Origin: Tannerella sp.
GTDB taxonomy: Bacteria; Bacteroidota; Bacteroidia; Bacteroidales; Tannerellaceae
Assembly (NCBI GenBank): GCA_031268395.1
Contig: JAIRXI010000001.1
Span: 1-10,161 of the forward strand
Reading direction: 5' to 3'
DNA: 10,161 nt
In this document: piece by piece, positions 1-8,861 of the stretch
Numbering within the stretch: position 1 is the first letter of the stretch
Layout: each line of letters opens with the position of its first letter
Position numbers and translations under genes: made by a program
The notes under the pieces: generated by a model
The model's input: the letters and a program-made list of their open reading frames with translations, nothing else
What the model was told of the DNA's origin: nothing
The model's database searches: none

Positions 1-360
1 GGCGATTGCTTCCTGCTTCGTTCCTCGCAGTCGCAATGACGGTGCACGGCACGCTGTCCTGCAATGACGGCCCGTTGTGCGCCGTCCTTGCGAGGAACGA
101 AGCAATCGCCAAACCACGCAGGGATTGCTTCGGGCTCCCGCTCCGGCGATTGCTTCCTGCTTCGTTCCTCGCAGTCGCAATGACGGTGCACGGCACGATG
201 TCCTGCAATGACGGCCCGTTGTGCGCCGTCCTTGCGAGGCACGAAGCAATCGCCAAACCACGCAGGGATTGCTTCGGGCTTCCCGCTCCGGCGATTGCTT
301 CCTGCTTCGTTCCTCGCAGTCGCAATGACGGTGCACGGTGCGCTGTCCTGCAATGACGGC
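1..360. repeat. 144-145 bp tandem repeat, about 2.5 copies
   Basis: Unit 1 is 1-144, unit 2 is 145-289 and a partial third unit is 290-360; the copies differ by only a few bases. Each unit starts with GGCGATTGCTTCCTGCTTCG and contains the opposite-strand arm CGAGGAACGAAGCAATCGCC (91-110; a one-base variant ends at 254), so every full unit can fold into a long hairpin. The element occurs again at 6943-7138 beyond the operon. Open frames across it are by-products of the repeat and change meaning in every frame, so I call no gene here. It resembles dispersed intergenic palindromic repeats seen in many bacteria. Nothing indicates a transposase or other function. Confidence 0.9.
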
Positions 361-407
361 GCACGTATGAAAAACGACATGTTGAAATGCACCCATGCAC
401 CCGGCCG

Positions 408-440
408 GTTTTTCCGACTGAAAAAAAATGCATACCTTTG
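408..440 (+). promoter_or_regulatory. Bacteroidetes-type promoter of the thiamine operon
   Basis: TACCTTTG at 433-440 matches the TAnnTTTG -7 box known for Bacteroides promoters. A GTTTTTC stretch at 408-414 lies about 19 bp upstream, where the looser TTTG-like -33 element is expected. Initiation a few bases downstream would fall near 446-450, exactly at the 5' edge of the TPP riboswitch. The fit between the box and the RNA start is the main support; no transcript data are available. Confidence 0.7.
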
Positions 441-445
441 CCCCC

Positions 446-522
446 GATCCAATCAAGGGGTGCCGAAAGGCTGAGATTACACCCTTACTACCTGATGCGG
501 GTAATGCCGCCGTAGGAATGAC
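446..522 (+). promoter_or_regulatory. TPP riboswitch (THI element)
   Basis: The conserved THI-box blocks appear in order: GGGGTGCC (457-464), a short GAAA-capped stem, GGCTGAGA (469-476), ACCC (481-484), ACCTGAT (490-496), TAATGCC (502-508) and GTAGGAA (512-518). GGGGT can pair with ACCC, GCC with GGC across the GAAA loop, and GCGG with the following GCCGC. P1 looks short (TCA 453-455 with TGA 519-521). The aptamer binds thiamine pyrophosphate and should lower expression of the genes behind it. About 64 nt separate it from thiD. I see no convincing intrinsic terminator there, so control may act on translation initiation or in a way I cannot read. It is the only THI element in the window, and none precedes thiC. 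Confidence 0.95.
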
Positions 523-585
523 GAACAACATCTTCTCCCTTCCGGCAGTGTCTCTTGACAGGATTCATAAACATACAGTTACAAA

Positions 586-1413
586 ATGAATGAAGCAAAA
601 CGCTATCCCTCGGCATTGACCGTTGCAGGCTCCGACAGCGGCGGATGCGCAGGCATCCAGGCCGACCTCAAGACGTTTTCCGCCCTGGGCGTATTCGGGG
701 CGTCCGTCATTACCGCCGTCACGGCCCAAAACACGCAGGAAGTGCGGGCCATAGAGATCCTGTCTCCCGAAATCGTCCGCCTGCAGGCAGAAGCCGTCCT
801 CGACGACATCACGGTAGACGCCCTCAAGACCGGCATGCTCCCCACGTCCGAAATCATCGACACGGTGGCCGCCCTGATCGACCGCTACCGTCCGGCGACG
901 GTGATTGCCGACCCGGTGATGGTTGCAACGAGCGGCGCACGTCTGGCCGCGGCCTCCGCCGCCCGCGCTTTCCGGGAAAAGCTCTACCCGCGAATCACGC
1001 TCCTTACCCCCAATATTCCCGAAGCGGAAGCGCTCTCGGGCGTGCCCATCCGGACGGAAGACGATGTTGTCCGGGCGGCGGAGGTGATGCTTGCCCAGGG
1101 CTGCCGCGCCGTCCTGATCAAGGGCGGACACCTCGCCTCGGAGATCGCTGCCGACCGGCTCTTCCGGCAGGACAGCGCGCCCGTATCCTTCTCTTCGCCC
1201 CGCATCCACACGGCCAACCTGCACGGAACGGGCTGTACCTTTTCGTCGGCCATTGCCGCCTTCCGGGCGCTGGGAATGGAGCTGGAAACGGCTATCGGCG
1301 CGGCCAAGACGTATGTCACTTCGGCCATCCGGCAGGGAAGCGGCATACGCACGGGCAAAGGCAGCGGCCCGGTAAACCATTTCTTTGAACCCAAAATATG
1401 GACTGGCTTATGA
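586..1413 (+). CDS. thiD: Bifunctional HMP kinase / HMP-phosphate kinase ThiD
   Basis: This 275-residue protein phosphorylates hydroxymethylpyrimidine and then HMP-P, giving the HMP-PP used by ThiE. It has the ribokinase-like features of ThiD: the N-terminal [18 protein letters not shown] block (14-31), DPVMVATSG (109-117), TPN (141-143), KGGH (179-182) and the anion-hole motif [10 protein letters not shown] with the predicted catalytic Cys217. A GSGPVNH motif near the C terminus is also typical. Length is normal for the family. The ATG at 586 follows an A-rich stretch and sits just ahead of the conserved N terminus. It is the first gene after the riboswitch. Its stop overlaps the thiS start as ATGA, suggesting translational coupling. 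No sign of a fused ThiE or TenA domain. Confidence 0.97.
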   Translation: MNEAKRYPSALTVAGSDSGGCAGIQADLKTFSALGVFGASVITAVTAQNTQEVRAIEILSPEIVRLQAEAVLDDITVDALKTGMLPTSEIIDTVAALIDRYRPATVIADPVMVATSGARLAAASAARAFREKLYPRITLLTPNIPEAEALSGVPIRTEDDVVRAAEVMLAQGCRAVLIKGGHLASEIAADRLFRQDSAPVSFSSPRIHTANLHGTGCTFSSAIAAFRALGMELETAIGAAKTYVTSAIRQGSGIRTGKGSGPVNHFFEPKIWTGL

Positions 1414-1610
1414 CCATCTTCCTGAACGACAAACCGCACGACGCAGCCGCAGGGACTTCCCTTGCCGCCTTTGTCGAAAGCCTCGGCCTCCAGCCGCAGG
1501 GAATCGCCGTGGCGATTAATTACGAAGTCATCCCCAAAGAACAGTGGGCAGACACGATGCTTGCCGACCGGATGGAACTGATGCTGATTCACGCCGTATC
1601 GGGAGGATAA
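1410..1610 (+). CDS. thiS: Sulfur carrier protein ThiS
   Basis: ThiS is a small ubiquitin-like carrier whose C-terminal Gly-Gly is adenylated and converted to a thiocarboxylate, which donates sulfur to ThiG. The product is 66 residues, the usual size, beginning [12 protein letters not shown] and ending HAVSGG, with the diglycine directly before the stop. An ATG at 1398 would add four residues (MDWL). I prefer 1410 because ThiS proteins normally start two or three residues before the first beta strand, and because 1410 overlaps the thiD stop as ATGA. The enzyme that would activate it, ThiF, is not encoded in the window. Confidence 0.95.
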   Translation: MTIFLNDKPHDAAAGTSLAAFVESLGLQPQGIAVAINYEVIPKEQWADTMLADRMELMLIHAVSGG

Positions 1611-1613
1611 GCC

Positions 1614-2219
1614 ATGCAACTGACCGTCATCACCGCCGAGACTTTCCCCGGCAACGAAGCCTCCGTCCTGAACCGCCTGTTTGAGCGGGGGATGAGCCGG
1701 CTGCACCTGCGGAAACCGCAGGCTTCGGAAAAAGAACTGCATACGCTTTTGTCGCAGATCGACGAACGCTTCCATGAGCGGATTGTCCTGCACGACCGTT
1801 TTTCGCTCCTGGACGCCTTCCGTCTGGGAGGCGTGCACCTGAACCGGCGCAACCCCGTCCGCCCGGAAGGGAAGGGACTGTTCGCAAGCCGGTCCTGCCA
1901 TTCGCTGGAAGAACTGAAAACGGCCGGCGGATACGACCGCATTTTCCTGAGTCCGGTGTTCGACAGCATTTCCAAGCCGGGCTACCCGCACGCCTTCAGT
2001 CACGAAGCGCTGCTGTCGGCAAAGGCGGCCGGATGGATAAACGGACAGACCGTCGCCCTGGGAGGCGTCCACGCAGGAACCATCCCCCTGGCCGCGGCGT
2101 ATGGATTCGGCGGAGTGGCCGTCCTGGGCGCCCTGTGGGGCGGCTATCCCGAAGACAGGGACGAAAAGGCCCTCCTGGAAAGACTGGACAACCTTCTTGC
2201 CCTTACCCGCGCACAATGA
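1614..2219 (+). CDS. TenI-like thiamine phosphate synthase family protein
   Basis: A 201-residue TIM-barrel protein of the ThiE/TenI superfamily. Visible family elements are HLRKP (31-35), LHDRF (59-63), GGVHL (72-76), SRSCHS with His96 (92-97), SPVFDSISKPGY (113-124) and ALGGV (148-152). It departs from true ThiE: the acidic (N/I)DD motif is HDR and the TxTK motif is SISK. TenI proteins of this kind act as thiazole tautomerases that convert the ThiG product into the aromatic isomer, and this is my preferred role. Residual synthase activity cannot be excluded. The ATG lies four bases after the thiS stop, and its own stop overlaps the thiE start (ATGA, 2216-2219), so the two barrel genes are probably co-translated. 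The name tenI would fit, but function is inferred. Confidence 0.85.
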   Translation: MQLTVITAETFPGNEASVLNRLFERGMSRLHLRKPQASEKELHTLLSQIDERFHERIVLHDRFSLLDAFRLGGVHLNRRNPVRPEGKGLFASRSCHSLEELKTAGGYDRIFLSPVFDSISKPGYPHAFSHEALLSAKAAGWINGQTVALGGVHAGTIPLAAAYGFGGVAVLGALWGGYPEDRDEKALLERLDNLLALTRAQ

Positions 2220-2872
2220 ACGGACTGTTATTCATCACACATCAGACGGAACGCTACACCTTCCTGCAGTCGGCCGAAATGGCCCTCGAAGGCGGTTGCC
2301 GCCGGATACAGCTGCGGATGAAAGGCGCCACGCCCGGCGAAGTGGAAACGGCGGGGCGCCTGGCTAAAGAACGGTGTGAGAGGTACGGAGCGGAACTCTA
2401 CATCGACGACCACGTGGCCGTTTGCAAAACGATCCGCGCGACGGGCGTACACCTGGGGAAGGCCGACATGCCTCCGCGTGAAGCCCGGCAACGGCTGGGC
2501 GAGGGTTTCATCATCGGAGGAACCGCCAATACCTTTGAAGATATCCGGCGGCTGGACGGCGAAGGCGTGGACTACATCGGCCTTGGCCCCTTCCGCTTCA
2601 CGGCGACGAAAGAAAACCTGAGTCCCTTCATCGGGCTGAGCGGCTATCGGCGGATGATGCGGCAGTGCGGCGAGCAGGGCATCCGCCTGCCGGTGTTCGC
2701 CATCGGAGGCATCGCGCCGGACGACATACCCGGCCTCCTGAGCGCCGGCGTGTCGGGAATCGCCCTGTCGTCGGCCATCCTGCGTGCACGGGATCCGGTG
2801 GCCGAAACCGGACGGATCATCGCACTGTTAAGTAAAAAATCAGGACGGAACGCCTTTCACAACGTTTCTTGA
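2216..2872 (+). CDS. thiE: Thiamine phosphate synthase ThiE
   Basis: ThiE condenses HMP-PP with the thiazole phosphate to make thiamine phosphate. The 218-residue protein carries the expected motifs: QLRMKG (32-37), IDDHV (63-67), TGVHLGKADM (76-85), GGTANT (101-106), DYIGLGPFRFTATK (119-132, with the phosphate-binding TK), AIGGI (162-166) and ALSSAI. The GTANT segment replaces the GxSxH of many ThiE proteins; I believe this is common in Bacteroidetes, so it is not a defect. A longer open frame extends upstream to 2033 inside the preceding gene. The start at 2216 is chosen because the family N terminus begins there and overlaps the upstream stop by ATGA. It is the second of two adjacent paralogous barrels and the likelier synthase. 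Confidence 0.95.
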   Translation: MNGLLFITHQTERYTFLQSAEMALEGGCRRIQLRMKGATPGEVETAGRLAKERCERYGAELYIDDHVAVCKTIRATGVHLGKADMPPREARQRLGEGFIIGGTANTFEDIRRLDGEGVDYIGLGPFRFTATKENLSPFIGLSGYRRMMRQCGEQGIRLPVFAIGGIAPDDIPGLLSAGVSGIALSSAILRARDPVAETGRIIALLSKKSGRNAFHNVS

Positions 2873-2909
2873 ATCCGTCGAAAACAGTAACAGAAAAAGA
2901 TAAACAGAC

Positions 2910-3683
2910 ATGCAGCATTTAGTGATCGCAGGGAGGACCTTTTCTTCCCGTTTATTCCTCGGCACGGGGAAATTCAGTTCAAACGAAGTCATGCGTCAGG
3001 CGGTGGAAGCCTCGCAGACGCAAATGGTGACGGTGGCCATGAAGCGGATCGATTTCAACAACCGGCAGGACGACCTGCTGGTGCATGTCCGGCAGCCGGG
3101 CATACAGCTCCTGCCGAACACCTCCGGCGTGCGCAGCGCCAAAGAAGCCGTATTCGCCGCCCGGCTGGCGCGCGACGCCTTTGAAACCAACTGGCTGAAA
3201 CTGGAAATCCATCCCGACCCCCGCTACCTGCTGCCCGATCCGGTCGAAACGCTGAAGGCAACCGAAGAACTGGCCAAACTGGGCTTCGTCGTCCTGCCCT
3301 ACATACAGGCAGACCCCGTTTTGTGCAAGCGTCTGGAAGAAGCCGGGACGGCAACGGTCATGCCGCTCGGAGCGCCGATAGGCACCAGCAAAGGCCTCAA
3401 AACGCGGGATCTGCTCGAAATCATTATTGAACAGAGCAACGTCCCGGTGGTGGTCGACGCCGGCATCGGAGCGCCTTCGCACGCCGCCGAAGCCATGGAA
3501 CTGGGCGCGGACGCCGTCCTGGTCAACACCGCCATTGCCGTTGCCGGCAATCCGGTCGCCATGGCAGACGCTTTTCGACTGGCGGTAGCTGGCGGACGCA
3601 TCGCCTTTGAAGCTCAACTGGCCACGCCGCTGAACATGGCGGAAGCCAGCAGCCCCCTCACTTCTTTTTTGAAGCATCTCTGA
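2910..3683 (+). CDS. thiG: Thiazole synthase ThiG
   Basis: ThiG forms the thiazole ring from 1-deoxy-D-xylulose 5-phosphate, dehydroglycine and ThiS thiocarboxylate. The 257-residue product shows LFLGTGKF (15-22), LLPNTSG (67-73), [10 protein letters not shown] with Lys97 at the position of the Schiff-base lysine, [12 protein letters not shown], and the phosphate-binding C-terminal segment [35 protein letters not shown] sequence. It is full length and undamaged. It starts 37 nt after thiE behind an A-rich stretch, the usual initiation context in Bacteroidetes. A 99-nt gap follows before thiC, which is the largest gap within the operon. Confidence 0.97.
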   Translation: MQHLVIAGRTFSSRLFLGTGKFSSNEVMRQAVEASQTQMVTVAMKRIDFNNRQDDLLVHVRQPGIQLLPNTSGVRSAKEAVFAARLARDAFETNWLKLEIHPDPRYLLPDPVETLKATEELAKLGFVVLPYIQADPVLCKRLEEAGTATVMPLGAPIGTSKGLKTRDLLEIIIEQSNVPVVVDAGIGAPSHAAEAMELGADAVLVNTAIAVAGNPVAMADAFRLAVAGGRIAFEAQLATPLNMAEASSPLTSFLKHL

Positions 3684-3704
3684 ATCGTGATCTGTCAGAT
3701 TTAA

Positions 3705-5468
<1,764 letters not shown>

Positions 5469-5477
5469 CCGTGCACC

Positions 5478-6608
5478 ATGCCCTTTACCGAACTCATCAA
5501 CAACTATGACTGGGATACCCTCCGGTCGCGCATTTACGCCAAAACATCCGGCGACGTCGAACGTGCCCTGCAGAGGGAAAAGCGTACGCCGGACGATTTC
5601 ATGGCCCTGGTTTCTCCCGCGGCGCAGGCATACCTGGAACCGATGGCCGCCCTGAGCCGGCAGTACACCCGCCAGCGTTTCGGCAACACCATCCAGTTCT
5701 ACATCCCGCTCTATCTGACCAACTCCTGCACAAACCACTGCGTCTACTGCGGGTTCAACTACAACAACGACATCCGCCGCATCATCCTGAACGACCGGCA
5801 AATCCTGCGCGAAGTCGAAGCCATCAAGCGTATCGGCGACTTCCGCCACATCCTGCTCGTCACCGGCGAAAACCCGCGCGACGCCGGCGCCGACTACATC
5901 GAAAACGCCATCCGGCTGGTGAAACCCTGTTTCTCTTCCATCTCCATCGAGGTACAGCCCCTGAAAGAAACAGCCTACCGGCAACTCGCCGCCGCCGGGA
6001 TGAATGCCGTCTACTGCTATCAGGAAACGTATCATCGGGCACGCTACAAAACGTATCACCCCAAGGGAATGAAATCGAAATTCGACTGGCGGCTCGATGC
6101 CTTCGACCGCATGGGCCGCGCCGGGGTTCACAAAATCGGCCTGGGCGTTCTGATCGGCCTGGAGGACTGGCGCACCGACGTCACCATGATGGCCTTGCAC
6201 CTCCGTTATCTCCAGAAGACCTACTGGCAGACCCGCTATTCCCTTTCGTTTCCGCGCATGAGGCCGCACGAAGGAGCGGCTTTTCATCCCAACGTCGTGA
6301 TGAGCGACGGGGAACTGGCGCAACTGATTTTCGCCTGCCGTCTCTTCGACCGCGATGTCGAAATCGCCCTGTCCACCCGCGAAGACAAAACCTTTCGGGA
6401 TCACATGACCGGTTTGGGCATCACGTCGCTCAGCGCCGGTTCGAAGACCGACCCCGGAGGCTACGCCGTTTACCGGCACGAACTGGAACAGTTTGCCGTC
6501 AACGACGACCGCAGCCCCGACGAGGTACTGTCTGCCGTGAAGCGCCGGGGCTGCGAAGTGGTCTGGAAAGACTGGGATCTGAGACTGCAAACGGAACAGC
6601 ATCCGTGA
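5478..6608 (+). CDS. thiH: Tyrosine lyase / 2-iminoacetate synthase ThiH
   Basis: ThiH is a radical SAM enzyme that cleaves tyrosine to p-cresol and dehydroglycine, the glycine imine used by ThiG. It marks the oxygen-independent thiazole route, as opposed to the glycine oxidase ThiO. The 376-residue protein has the cluster motif CTNHCVYC (Cys84, Cys88, Cys91), followed by GFNYNND, VTGEN, SIEVQPL and the C-terminal SFPRMRPHEG and STRE segments typical of ThiH. Length is normal. It starts nine nt after thiC and is the last operon gene seen. In the Bacteroides operons I know, thiF follows here; in this window there is no gene on this strand for the remaining 3.5 kb. Confidence 0.97.
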   Translation: MPFTELINNYDWDTLRSRIYAKTSGDVERALQREKRTPDDFMALVSPAAQAYLEPMAALSRQYTRQRFGNTIQFYIPLYLTNSCTNHCVYCGFNYNNDIRRIILNDRQILREVEAIKRIGDFRHILLVTGENPRDAGADYIENAIRLVKPCFSSISIEVQPLKETAYRQLAAAGMNAVYCYQETYHRARYKTYHPKGMKSKFDWRLDAFDRMGRAGVHKIGLGVLIGLEDWRTDVTMMALHLRYLQKTYWQTRYSLSFPRMRPHEGAAFHPNVVMSDGELAQLIFACRLFDRDVEIALSTREDKTFRDHMTGLGITSLSAGSKTDPGGYAVYRHELEQFAVNDDRSPDEVLSAVKRRGCEVVWKDWDLRLQTEQHP

Positions 6609-6942
6609 CAGGGGAATGGAGAATGAATGGCATTGCCTGTCCCACCGGTGTATGCGGCGGGACGTCACCGGAATTTCCTGTCCTCTCCGGGCAAATGAAC
6701 CTCATTTCCACCTCCTTTTAATAACAAAACAACCTCAGTAGCAGCAGGCAGGCAGATGGTATATACGGGCGGACCTCATTACCTCATTATCTCCTGTAAA
6801 GAATAAGGTATTTTCAGACACAGGGTTTTACGGGTGATCCTAAGAGTCTCACGCACCGCAAGGAGCCTCTCCGTCTCCTCCCTCTCTTATTTTTAACACG
6901 GAGACACGGAGAACACAAGGGTGCATTTCAACCCGCCGTGCG
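6609..6942. other. Gene-free region downstream of thiH
   Basis: No supported gene. An imperfect hairpin (GTCCCACC 6639-6646 with GGCGGGAC 6656-6663) lacks a following T-run. A smaller stem, AAATGA (6693-6698) with TCATTT (6702-6707), is followed a few bases later by CCTCCTTTTAATAAC and may act as a weak terminator for the operon. Near 6897-6920 lies a short direct repeat of ACACGGAG, a motif I recall from intergenic DNA of several bacterial groups. The stretch ends where the dispersed palindromic repeat begins. Confidence 0.6.
6693..6718 (+). terminator. Possible weak terminator of the thi operon
   Basis: A 6-bp perfect stem (AAATGA/TCATTT, 3-nt loop, extendable by two G-C pairs past a bulged C) lies about 85 nt after the thiH stop and is followed by a short pyrimidine/T-rich stretch ending TTTTA. 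The stem is AT-rich and weak. It is the best candidate I see, but it may not function. Confidence 0.25.
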
Positions 6943-7034
6943 CCGTCATTGCGAGGAACGAAGCAATCGCCAAATCGGGCACGGATTGCTTCGGCTTCCC
7001 GTTTCGGCGATTGCTTCGTTCCTCGCAATGACGG
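6943..7034. repeat. Perfect 29-bp inverted repeat of the dispersed element
   Basis: The arm at 6943-6971 begins CCGTCATTGCGAGGAACG and ends AAGCAATCGCC. The arm at 7006-7034 is its exact reverse complement over all 29 bases, separated by a 34-nt spacer. As RNA it would form a very stable hairpin on either strand. The arms match the element making up the tandem array at the left end of the window. No transposase, target-site duplication or conserved coding frame is visible. Confidence 0.92.
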
Positions 7035-7070
7035 GGCTTCATCCGGATTGCTTCGGGCTTCCCGCTTCGT

Positions 7071-7138
7071 CGGTTGCTTCCTGCTTCGTTCCTCGCAGTC
7101 GCAATGACGGCGCACGGCGCGCTGGCCTGCAATGACGG
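7071..7138. repeat. Second flanking copy of the left-end repeat
   Basis: This 68-bp block matches the first part of the left-end repeat unit (1-70 and 290-360) with only a few differences and in the same orientation. It includes the same internal irregularities, TTGCTTCCTGCTTCG and TCGCAGTCGCAATGACGG, which look like small duplications within the basic arm. Shared irregularities mean the two loci carry the same sub-variant of the element. The two loci bracket the thiamine operon as direct repeats. Confidence 0.88.
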
Positions 7139-7149
7139 AGATCATTGCA

Positions 7150-7177
7150 AAAAATAATTGGCCGGACAATCGTCCGG
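7150..7177. repeat. 28-bp direct repeat with a hairpin, copy 1
   Basis: The sequence is AAAAATAATTGG followed by CCGGACAATCGTCCGG, a 6-bp palindrome around an AATC loop. The same 28 bases occur without change at 9145-9172, in the same orientation. Copy 1 sits where the dispersed repeat ends and the palindrome cluster begins. Confidence 0.9.
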
Positions 7178-7185
7178 GTCCCCCG

Positions 7186-7386
7186 CTCGGCGTAGCGTCT
7201 CGCTACGTCGGGTTAAAAGCAAGCCTCCAGGCTTGCCGCAAGTCGCCCGGCGAAGACGCTATGCCGGGCGACAGTTCCTGCCTTACAGCAAGCCCGGAGG
7301 CCTGCTTTTAGTCCGACGTAGCGAAGACGCTACGCCAAGCGGCGGAGCCTTGCTTTTAACACGACGTAGCGGGACGCTACGCCGAG
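7186..7386. repeat. Cluster of nested palindromes
   Basis: The outer arms 7186-7223 and 7349-7386 are inverted repeats of 38 bases with two mismatches. A third related copy, also inverted relative to the first arm, lies at about 7301-7336. Each carries CGTAGCG and CGCTACG separated by 3-4 bases (near 7191-7207, 7317-7334 and 7365-7381). Inside are a perfect 8-bp hairpin (GCAAGCCT/AGGCTTGC, about 7219-7236) and a perfect 10-bp stem, GTCGCCCGGC (7242-7251) with GCCGGGCGAC (7263-7272). The block resembles clustered REP/BIME-type elements. Open frames across it are arginine-rich artefacts of the repeats. Confidence 0.85.
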
Positions 7387-7447
7387 CAGGAGCGGTGTCC
7401 ATCCGCCTGTCTTACCCTGCGCCAAATAAGGCCCATCCGAACACATT

Positions 7448-7467
7448 CCGTCCCTGGCCGGGACGGG
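7448..7467. repeat. 20-nt hairpin repeat, copy 1
   Basis: CCGTCCCTGGCCGGGACGGG forms a 7-bp G/C stem around a 5-nt loop. It is identical to 7502-7521. There is no T-run after this copy. It lies between the palindrome cluster and the 3' end of the convergent propeller gene. Confidence 0.85.
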
Positions 7468-7501
7468 TGGTGTTCCACGTGTTCCCTTTTCTACCAACAT
7501 G

Positions 7502-7530
7502 CCGTCCCTGGCCGGGACGGGCCGTTTTTT
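7502..7530 (+). terminator. 20-nt hairpin repeat, copy 2, with T-run
   Basis: The second identical copy of the 7-bp stem hairpin (7502-7521) is followed by CCG and six T residues (7525-7530), which gives it the form of an intrinsic terminator for plus-strand transcription. No plus-strand gene lies close by, so it may only stop read-through from the thiamine operon about 900 nt away. It may equally be a repeat element that resembles a terminator by chance. Confidence 0.4.
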
Positions 7531-7637
7531 ACCGGCAGGGCCTCTTCCGGACACGACAGGGGAAACATCTAATGGACATGTTGGAATAAGTTGTTTTGCG
7601 TGACGGAATGGACGGGTGATGCACCGGCATACAGATC

Positions 7638-8852
7638 CTAAATACAATCATCCCGTATGCTTTCTTCATGATGCTGTCTGAACTGGTATTTTATAATAAT
7701 CGGATTACTCTCCGCAGCATGTATAAGTTCATTATACAACTTTCGGTTTGATTCATCCAGCATGTCTTCCGTCAGATACTCCTCCAACTCTCCCGGATTA
7801 CAATAACCTAAAACATATTCATCTGTCACCATATCGGAGGGCAGCCTTACGGATTCAAGAAACGTTGGAATATAACTGCATTTCTGAACGGATTTGTCAT
7901 AGATCAGATTCCCGACGACCCCTTTAAATGCAATTTGCGAAATTACATATTTATGATTTTGCCCCAGGGTGAATATCTTGCAAGGATAGTGGGCGTTAAC
8001 TTCGTCTATAAACAGGGGTGGATTATTTTGTCGGGCAGCCTGAGAGAGGACGATTCCTTTCCGGTTGTATGGCCCAAAATCAAACGTATAAGCTTCTTCC
8101 AGATGATCCCTGCCAACCGTAAAAACCCGGTTGTTGAACGGCGCGAAGAAATGATACTGATTGTTATAACGGTAAAAACAGTCCCTTGTAAAACTGCCCA
8201 GCTTGCGTTCTTCTTCAAATTCTTCATGAATGATTTTCTTTTTGTGCATATCATAATAGACCACTTTATGCGGTTCAAAAGCAGCATAAAATACGGTTAT
8301 ATCTTCACTTAGCGCAATCATCCCGTGAACTGCACGCAAATGCGAATCCGTCACGCGATACATTTCCAAAAAGTTCCCGTCCAAATCATAATCGTAGATA
8401 AATCCCATGGCACAAAGCAGTTCCAGACGACCGGTATATGGATTAATATAAATATCATCCAGAAAGGGATATTCTCCGGGGCCTTGCCCCCGTTTGTCAA
8501 TCTTGAAGAGAAATTTTCCGTTTTTGTCGAACACATGCACAATGTGCTGTTGCCTGTCCTGTGTATAATACCGGTCATTATAATAAAGTATTTTCCTTAT
8601 CTGGCCGATAAGCGATTCGTTGCGGGTCTCAAGCGGTATCAATTCGATTGACTGGAAATAGTCGAAAACAGACGGCGCATCATGCCTGTTAAAATCAACA
8701 CGAATAATATGGTCCTTAATCGGATAATAAAAAAACGAATCGCTCTGAATTTCAATGACCGACACGGGCTGCTCACTTGAAACAGACGTATTTTGCTTAC
8801 ACGAAAGACATCCTGAAAGACACGCTATCGAAAAAAAAATATGCTTCATCAT
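7638..8852 (-). CDS. Six-bladed beta-propeller lipoprotein
   Basis: A 404-residue predicted surface or periplasmic lipoprotein. It begins MMKHIFFSIACLSGCLSCKQ: a short lysine/hydrophobic signal and a lipobox whose acylated cysteine is Cys15 (LSGC) or Cys18. The hallmark is DKNGKFLFKIDKRGQGPGEY (109-128); the F-x-nG...GQGPGEY motif is typical of the Bacteroidetes six-bladed propeller family (PF17170-like). It has further repeated beta-strand segments and a C-terminal tail ending NPIIIKYQFRQHHEESIRDDCI. Such proteins are often found with small NVEALA-type peptides in clusters; their molecular function is unknown. GGAGA lies five bases before the ATG, a clear Shine-Dalgarno sequence. A small ORF ends nine nt upstream. 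The gene is AT-richer than the thiamine operon and converges on it. Confidence 0.88.
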   Translation of the reverse strand: MMKHIFFSIACLSGCLSCKQNTSVSSEQPVSVIEIQSDSFFYYPIKDHIIRVDFNRHDAPSVFDYFQSIELIPLETRNESLIGQIRKILYYNDRYYTQDRQQHIVHVFDKNGKFLFKIDKRGQGPGEYPFLDDIYINPYTGRLELLCAMGFIYDYDLDGNFLEMYRVTDSHLRAVHGMIALSEDITVFYAAFEPHKVVYYDMHKKKIIHEEFEEERKLGSFTRDCFYRYNNQYHFFAPFNNRVFTVGRDHLEEAYTFDFGPYNRKGIVLSQAARQNNPPLFIDEVNAHYPCKIFTLGQNHKYVISQIAFKGVVGNLIYDKSVQKCSYIPTFLESVRLPSDMVTDEYVLGYCNPGELEEYLTEDMLDESNRKLYNELIHAAESNPIIIKYQFRQHHEESIRDDCI

Positions 8853-8861
8853 GTAATCTCC

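Noticed and set aside
6..474. ORFs in the left-end tandem repeat
   Set aside because: They repeat the same translated DNA repeat and one runs into the promoter and riboswitch; no protein family is recognisable.
984..2216. Long minus-strand ORFs opposite the thi genes (also 3804-5447 and 5463-6668)
   Set aside because: They are antisense shadows in GC-rich coding DNA; the plus-strand frames encode complete, recognisable thiamine enzymes.
7158..7589. 143-codon arginine-rich plus-strand ORF
   Set aside because: It is the translation of nested palindromes and of both 20-nt hairpin copies; composition and start give no support.
6609..7637. Insertion sequence
   Set aside because: Despite many inverted repeats there is no transposase frame, no terminal repeat pair with target duplication, and no DDE or HUH motif in the translations.
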